Shown here: positions 1 through 5,670 of the stretch, piece by piece
Numbering within the stretch: position 1 is the stretch's first letter
Layout: each line of letters begins with the position of its first letter
Translations under genes and position numbers: made by a program
The notes under the pieces: model-generated
What the model saw: the letters and a program-made list of their open reading frames with translations, nothing else
Databases searched by the model: none
Told to the model about the DNA's origin: nothing
NCBI GenBank assembly: GCA_965371445.1
Contig: CBDUYN010000287.1
Coordinates: forward strand, 1 to 7,946
Direction: 5' to 3'
From: DASWIG01 sp965371445
Lineage (GTDB): Bacteria > Acidobacteriota > Thermoanaerobaculia > Multivoradales > J023
Length of the DNA: 7,946 nt

Positions 1-79
1 GGGGATTTTCTTGGCAGGCGCAGCCTGCCGGATCTATGCCCTACAGGCTCCTAGTTGGCCTACCCGACAAAAGGGCAGG
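1..79. other. Gene-free left edge with a short perfect palindrome
   Basis: This is the region downstream of the minus-strand penicillin-binding protein gene, cut by the window edge. It contains a perfect inverted repeat at 13-29 (GGCAGGC, 3-base loop, GCCTGCC). In the transcription direction of the upstream gene the hairpin is followed by an A-rich stretch rather than a T run, so it is not a textbook intrinsic terminator. It could be a REP-like palindrome or a weak terminator. I see no coding region here. Confidence 0.5.
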
Positions 80-2590
80 CTACCCCTGATTCCCTTTGCT
101 CTTCGCCACCCAGATCTCCTGGATCATGGTCCAGTCCTCGATCTGGCTCGGCATCCGCTCGCCTTCCTTGGGCAGGTAAAAGGGCTCCTGGAGATACCAG
201 GGCAGCTCGACGATCCGCGCCCAATGCTCGTCGAACTTCTTCTCCGGCTCGTTGCCTTCGACGAAGAACTCGTTCAACGGGATGCCGGGCGAGCCTGCGG
301 TGAAGAGCAAGCCGGTCCGCGACTCGACGACGCGCTCGCCGATTCCCGGCGGCCGCTCAAAAGTCTCGCCCTCGACGATCCAGCCCTCCTTGATGCCCCG
401 GCGCACGAGGGTCGTCCAGATCGGCAGGGCCGCCGCGGCGCCCGTGGCCCCGCGGCCGATGCGGCGCTTCTGGTCGTAGCCGACCCAGGAGAGGATCGTC
501 AGGCGCGGCGTATACCCCACGAACCAGGCGTCGGTGTAGTCGTCGGTGGTGCCGGTCTTGCCGGCCAGGTCGAGCTCGATCCTGGAAAGACCGTAGGGAC
601 CGCTCGCCGCCGTGCCGCGCACCGCCACGCCTTTCAGGATCTGCGTCAACACGTAGGCCTGGCGGGGGTCCATCGCCTGGTGAGCACGGGGCATGTGCTC
701 CTGGAGCACGCGGCCCTCGCTCGTCGAGATCCTCTCGATGAGATAGGGCTCGACGTAGATCCCCCGATTGACGAACGTCGTGTAGGCCGCCGCCAGCTCC
801 ATGGGCGAGAGGTCGGCCGCCCCCAGCGCCAGGCTCGGATAGGGAGGCAGCTCCGAGCGTAGGCCGCAGCGGCGGGCGAACTCGATCACCGTCGGGATGC
901 CGACGAGATCCATGAGCTTGACCGAGGAAACGTTGATCGACCCCTCCAGGGCCCGGCGCAGCGTCGTGATGCCGTAGTACTTGCGGTAGTAGTTGCGCGG
1001 GCTGTAGCTCTCCCGGTTGTCGGCGCCCAGGAACACCGCCGGACCGTCGAAGATCGTGTCGGCGGCGGTAAAACCGTTCTCCAGGGCGGCGCCGTAGATG
1101 AAGGGCTTGAAGGCCGAGCCCACCTGACGCCTCGCCTGGGTGGCGCGGTTGAACTCGTTGCGGTCGTAGTCCCAGCCGCCGATCATGGCGCGGACCGCAC
1201 CGGTCGCCGACTCGATCACCAGCACCGCGCCCTCCAGGACCGGCTCCTGCTCCAGGTGCAAGACGAGCTCGCCGCTTCGCTCCTCGCCGGCCTCGAAACG
1301 GAACCAGGCGACGTCGCCGCGCTTCAAGAGCTGATCGGGCCGCGAGCGTTTCGTCCACTCGATGCCCGACCTGCCCAGCTCGTAGACCCCCATGTCGATC
1401 TTGACCTGCGCCGCTTTCGCCGTCGACTCCAGGACGATCCCCTCGTACCACTCGCCAGGGACGATCTCGCCGCCGGTCCATGACGGCAGCTCTCGGTTCT
1501 CCAGGTCCTCGTCCTCCATGTGCTCCTTGGCGCCGCGCCAGCCCTTGCCGTGGTCGAGGCGCACGAGGCCTTCGCGCAACGCGTCCTCCGCCGCGCGCTG
1601 GATGGCGGGGTCGAGCGTCGTTTCGACGACGAGGCCGCGGTCATAAAGCGCCGTCGTCCCGTAGGTCGAAGCGAGGTAACGGCGCACCTCTTCGGCGAAG
1701 TAGGGACCGATCTGGCGCTCGCGGCGCCGCGGCACCACCAGGATCGGCTCGGCCACCGCCGCGTCGTGCTCCTCCCGGGTGATGAAGCCGGTGACCAGCA
1801 TCCGCCCCAGGACATGGTTGCGGCGCTTCTTGACCTCCTCGGGACGGGTACGGATCGCGAAGTAGGACGGACGGTTGGGGATCCCGGCGAGCGTCGCCGC
1901 CTCGACGATCGTCAGCTCGCCGACCGACTTGTTGAAGTAGTCGCGGGCCGCCGCCTCCATGCCGTAGTTGCCGTGGCTCATGTTCTGGAGGTTCGCCCAC
2001 AGCGTCAGGATCTGCTGCTTGGAGTAGCGCTTCTCGAGCTCGACGGCGAAGAAGGCCTCCTCGACCTTGCGCTTCCACTCGCGCTTGCGATGCAGGAAGA
2101 CCTGGCGGGCGACCTGCATGGTCAGCGTCGAGGCGCCTTCCTTGGTCTCTCCGGCGCGCAGGTTCGTGTAGGCGGCCCGGAAGATCCCCTTCAGGTCGAT
2201 GCCGCCGTGCAGGTAAAAACTCGCGTCCTCGGAGGCGACGATCGCCTGGCTCAAAAGCTCCGGCATCTCGTTGGCCTCGATCAGGATGCGGTTCTCCCGC
2301 GAGTAGGTGCGAAAGACCTCGCCGCCGCGATCGCGCACCTGGGTCACCAGGCGGTGCTCGAACCGCTTCAGGCTCTCGACCTCGGGTTTCTTGATCGTCG
2401 CCCCGACGACCACCCCGGCGCCGACCGCGAGCAGCCCCGTCACCGCCGGGAACACAAACCAGACGAGGATCCGGCGCAGCCGGGTCTTGCGCCCGGGAGG
2501 CTGGGGGTTGCGCGGCGGCGGCTGGCGGTAGAGGTTTCTGTCCGCCTCGGCGGGGGAACGCGAAAGCTGGGGGATCGGGTCGTACTCCAT
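80..2590 (-). CDS. mrcA: Class A penicillin-binding protein, PBP1A-like (peptidoglycan glycosyltransferase/transpeptidase)
   Basis: This bifunctional enzyme polymerises lipid II into glycan strands and cross-links the stem peptides on the outer face of the inner membrane. Numbering from the preferred start (836 residues): a Pro/Arg-rich cytoplasmic tail, one membrane anchor at about 41-66, then a GT51 domain with EDASFYLHGG (about 121-130), GASTLTMQ (152-159), an ELEKRYSK segment with the likely second catalytic Glu, and the GNYGMEAAARDYF region. An OB-like insert (about 375-435) suggests the PBP1A type. The transpeptidase has the nucleophile motif SAFK (Ser492, Lys495), SIN (551-553) and KTGT (678-681). 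All catalytic motifs are intact. An ATG 30 bases upstream (2618-2620) would add 10 residues but overlaps the uvrB start codon. I prefer 2590 because a TATACT box lies just upstream of it, though there is no clear ribosome site. Class A is certain; the mrcA symbol (versus ponA) is by similarity. Confidence 0.95.
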   Translation of the reverse strand: MEYDPIPQLSRSPAEADRNLYRQPPPRNPQPPGRKTRLRRILVWFVFPAVTGLLAVGAGVVVGATIKKPEVESLKRFEHRLVTQVRDRGGEVFRTYSRENRILIEANEMPELLSQAIVASEDASFYLHGGIDLKGIFRAAYTNLRAGETKEGASTLTMQVARQVFLHRKREWKRKVEEAFFAVELEKRYSKQQILTLWANLQNMSHGNYGMEAAARDYFNKSVGELTIVEAATLAGIPNRPSYFAIRTRPEEVKKRRNHVLGRMLVTGFITREEHDAAVAEPILVVPRRRERQIGPYFAEEVRRYLASTYGTTALYDRGLVVETTLDPAIQRAAEDALREGLVRLDHGKGWRGAKEHMEDEDLENRELPSWTGGEIVPGEWYEGIVLESTAKAAQVKIDMGVYELGRSGIEWTKRSRPDQLLKRGDVAWFRFEAGEERSGELVLHLEQEPVLEGAVLVIESATGAVRAMIGGWDYDRNEFNRATQARRQVGSAFKPFIYGAALENGFTAADTIFDGPAVFLGADNRESYSPRNYYRKYYGITTLRRALEGSINVSSVKLMDLVGIPTVIEFARRCGLRSELPPYPSLALGAADLSPMELAAAYTTFVNRGIYVEPYLIERISTSEGRVLQEHMPRAHQAMDPRQAYVLTQILKGVAVRGTAASGPYGLSRIELDLAGKTGTTDDYTDAWFVGYTPRLTILSWVGYDQKRRIGRGATGAAAALPIWTTLVRRGIKEGWIVEGETFERPPGIGERVVESRTGLLFTAGSPGIPLNEFFVEGNEPEKKFDEHWARIVELPWYLQEPFYLPKEGERMPSQIEDWTMIQEIWVAKSKGNQG

Positions 2591-2597
2591 ACGCCAG

Positions 2598-2603
2598 AGT
2601 ATA
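2598..2603 (-). promoter_or_regulatory. Candidate -10 box for the penicillin-binding protein gene
   Basis: Read on the minus strand these bases are TATACT (5 of 6 to the sigma-70 -10 consensus). They end 7 bases before the ATG at 2590, so transcription would begin at or next to the start codon, giving a leaderless or nearly leaderless message. No convincing -35 hexamer sits at the usual spacing. The box overlaps the opposite-strand -10 of uvrB. Confidence 0.4.
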
Positions 2604-2605
2604 GT
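2600..2605 (+). promoter_or_regulatory. Candidate -10 box for uvrB
   Basis: TATAGT (5 of 6 to consensus) lies 13 bases before the uvrB ATG, so a start site about 7 bases downstream would leave a leader of only about 7 bases. The bases before the ATG are C-rich and contain no Shine-Dalgarno motif. No good -35 is visible at 16-18 bases. The box shares four base pairs with the minus-strand -10 at 2598-2603. Confidence 0.4.
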
Positions 2606-2618
2606 ACGCTCCCCCGTC

Positions 2619-4610
<1,992 letters not shown>

Positions 4611-4652
4611 GGCGGTGCCCGGGCTCGAACACACCCGGAGACGCCGTAGACA

Positions 4653-4672
4653 CCCGGGGTTGAAACCCCGGG
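4653..4672. repeat. REP-like GC-rich hairpin downstream of uvrB
   Basis: A perfect 8-bp stem (CCCGGGGT / ACCCCGGG) closes a TGAA loop. Flanking bases may extend the structure: GACAC at 4649-4653 is complementary to GTGTC at 4683-4687, and GCC at 4643-4645 is complementary to GGC at 4688-4690. No T run follows on the plus strand, so it is more like a dispersed REP-type palindrome than a canonical intrinsic terminator. It could still stop or stabilise the 3' end of the uvrB message. Only one copy is visible here, so the repeat-family status is inference. Confidence 0.45.
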
Positions 4673-4699
4673 CTAGTGGCCCGTGTCGGCTTAAGTCGT

Positions 4700-4897
4700 T
4701 CATAGATAATCACTTAGGGTAGATTTCCGAAGCCCCTGGGCACAAATCCGGGTACAGTTGCCCGCAACCACCCCCAGCAATCCTCCAGACTCCCCGGCTG
4801 CCGCCAGCAGGAACCCATCCAGCGTCACGAGCTCGAGTCCGAGAAGTTGAGCCGAGTTGCCGATTTGGAGGGCGCCGGGACGGTTCTTCTTGTGCGG
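4700..4897 (-). pseudogene. Possible decayed PIN-domain (VapC-like) toxin C-terminus
   Basis: One minus-strand frame is open from a TAG just upstream (4898-4900) to a TGA at 4700-4702. Near its beginning it reads ALQIGNSAQLLGLELVTLDG and then a short Leu/Ala-rich run. This resembles the last third of VapC-type PIN ribonucleases, where a DA-(L/I)-H helix is followed by a strand ending in T-x-D. There is no good start codon or ribosome site, the usual Asp of the helix is absent, and the tail is not PIN-like. It lies just downstream of a toxin-antitoxin operon, where such debris is common. The similarity is short and could be chance. Confidence 0.2.
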
Positions 4898-4922
4898 CTA
4901 CGCCGGCCATGGCGTCGCGGTC

Positions 4923-5279
4923 CTACGAGGCGGGTGACTCCTGAATCCAGCGCGCCAGCCTCTGCTTGACGTTGGCCAGACGGTCACTCGACAAGCGACC
5001 GATCGAACCAAGGAACAGTCCTTGCTCAACGGCTGCCAGACGGGCGATCCTGATCAGACTCGTGTGCTTGAGCCCCGAGAGCTTGAAGTCGTCGTCCTTT
5101 TCGCTGACCACCTCGTCGAACCCGGAGATCTCCTGAGAGAGGTTCGAGGAAATCGGGCTGATCAACCAGTCGTCATGCCTGCCGGGCAACCTCCGGATCA
5201 CGAGAGCCGGCCGGATCTTGCCAGGACCGCGATCGGTGTGCGGCGCCCTCAGCAGGACGATCTGGCCGTCCTGGACCAT
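4923..5279 (-). CDS. MazF/PemK-like endoribonuclease toxin
   Basis: This is a 118-residue protein, the usual size for the MazF/PemK/CcdB-fold toxins, which cleave mRNA at short specific sequences until bound by their antitoxin. The N-terminus has the family hallmark: a DGQIVLLRAP strand, then GKIRPALVI (20-28) with the conserved Arg23-Pro24. A second strand ends in ISPISSN (about 40-46), where MazF proteins keep a catalytic Ser/Thr. The following KLSGLKHTSLIRIARL segment and a C-terminal helix complete the fold. The ATG at 5279 shares its A with the stop codon of the upstream antitoxin gene (TGATG), which implies translational coupling and an antitoxin-first operon. The key residues look intact. 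The cleavage site cannot be read from sequence. Confidence 0.85.
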   Translation of the reverse strand: MVQDGQIVLLRAPHTDRGPGKIRPALVIRRLPGRHDDWLISPISSNLSQEISGFDEVVSEKDDDFKLSGLKHTSLIRIARLAAVEQGLFLGSIGRLSSDRLANVKQRLARWIQESPAS

Positions 5280-5497
5280 CAGAAGGCTTCCCGAAGATCT
5301 CCGCGGCTATAGATCTCCTCCTCGTCCTCCATGCCCCGCATGGCTTGAGCGAGCGAGAAGCTCGACCAGGCGTCCTCAGGGCCTTCGCGACTCTTCTTCG
5401 ACCTGGTCTCGAGGAGCTCGACGAAATCGAGGACTTCAGCCTGAGCCTCCTCAGGAAGCCTCCGTAGGTGCTCGACGATTCTCTCAGCCAGGCCCAT
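5279..5497 (-). CDS. DUF2281-like antitoxin
   Basis: This 72-residue acidic, helical protein lies directly upstream of the toxin in the same operon. The N-terminal half (LAERIVEHLRRLPEEAQAEV, then LDFVELLE) matches the LPEE..EVLDF pattern of DUF2281-type proteins. The C-terminal half, with Trp44, SFSLAQAM and a final EIYSRGDLREAF, matches the short tail often seen in that group, which is commonly found beside PIN or MazF-type toxins. I infer that the N-terminal part dimerises or binds the operator and that the acidic tail neutralises the toxin. The start has a strong Shine-Dalgarno sequence (GGAGGT, 5-base gap), consistent with high antitoxin synthesis. Family assignment is by motif memory, not by a search. 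Confidence 0.78.
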   Translation of the reverse strand: MGLAERIVEHLRRLPEEAQAEVLDFVELLETRSKKSREGPEDAWSSFSLAQAMRGMEDEEEIYSRGDLREAF

Positions 5498-5502
5498 GAT
5501 TT

Positions 5503-5508
5503 ACCTCC
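5503..5508 (-). promoter_or_regulatory. Strong ribosome binding site of the antitoxin gene
   Basis: The minus-strand sequence GGAGGT sits 5 bases before the ATG at 5497. It is the best Shine-Dalgarno match in the window. The toxin has no comparable site of its own and probably depends on coupling. Confidence 0.8.
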
Positions 5509-5515
5509 AACGATG

Positions 5516-5544
5516 ATTCTAGCCCTCTGTCGATCCGGGAGCAA
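5516..5544 (-). promoter_or_regulatory. Candidate promoter of the toxin-antitoxin operon
   Basis: On the minus strand, TTGCTC (5539-5544) and TAGAAT (5516-5521) are separated by 17 bases, resembling a sigma-70 promoter with a good -10 and a weak -35. The predicted start lies about at the ribosome binding site, giving a very short leader. Antitoxins often repress such promoters, but I see no clear operator palindrome here. Confidence 0.4.
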
Positions 5545-5603
5545 ATCGGTCTCGTCGCAGTTGGGTGGGTGACCGAGATCTCGTCTTCGGGTGGCCAGCC
5601 TCC

Positions 5604-5618
5604 CGCGCCAAAGGCGCG
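5604..5618. repeat. Perfect inverted repeat in the divergent control region
   Basis: CGCGCC, an AAA spacer and GGCGCG form a perfect 6-bp palindrome upstream of the candidate promoter of the TIR gene. It lies between the two divergent transcription units, so it could be a regulator site. It could also be a chance GC-rich palindrome. Confidence 0.3.
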
Positions 5619-5623
5619 TCCTC

Positions 5624-5654
5624 TTGTAGGGCGCCCCGCGTCCTCGGCTAAAAT
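5624..5654 (+). promoter_or_regulatory. Candidate promoter of the TIR/NB-ARC/WD40 gene
   Basis: TAAAAT (5649-5654, 5 of 6 to the -10 consensus) is the most AT-rich hexamer in this stretch. TTGTAG (5624-5629) precedes it by 19 bases, which is longer than ideal. Transcription would begin about 10 bases before the ATG at 5671, and the short leader would hold the Shine-Dalgarno-like GAGGG at 5662-5666. The rest of the 5498-5670 gap contains no gene. Confidence 0.35.
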
Positions 5655-5670
5655 CGAGCCAGAGGGACGA

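Larger units (their letters stand above)
4611..4922. other. Intergenic stretch without an intact gene
   Basis: These 312 bases separate uvrB from the convergent toxin gene. They hold the strong hairpin at 4653-4672 and, on the minus strand, a possible PIN-domain remnant (4700-4897). The section around 4691-4730 is visibly more AT-rich than the flanks. Another minus-strand frame (4710-4910) is open, but its translation is low-complexity and resembles no family I know, so I do not call it. The mix of a repeat and possible debris suggests a junction between core and accessory DNA. Confidence 0.6.

Noticed and set aside
4653..4672. Intrinsic terminator of uvrB
   Set aside because: The stem is strong but no T run follows on either strand, so it is listed as a REP-like hairpin that may or may not end transcripts.
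4710..4910. 66-codon minus-strand open frame as a small gene
   Set aside because: It has no ribosome site, is unlike any family I know, and overlaps a different frame with better, though still weak, PIN similarity.
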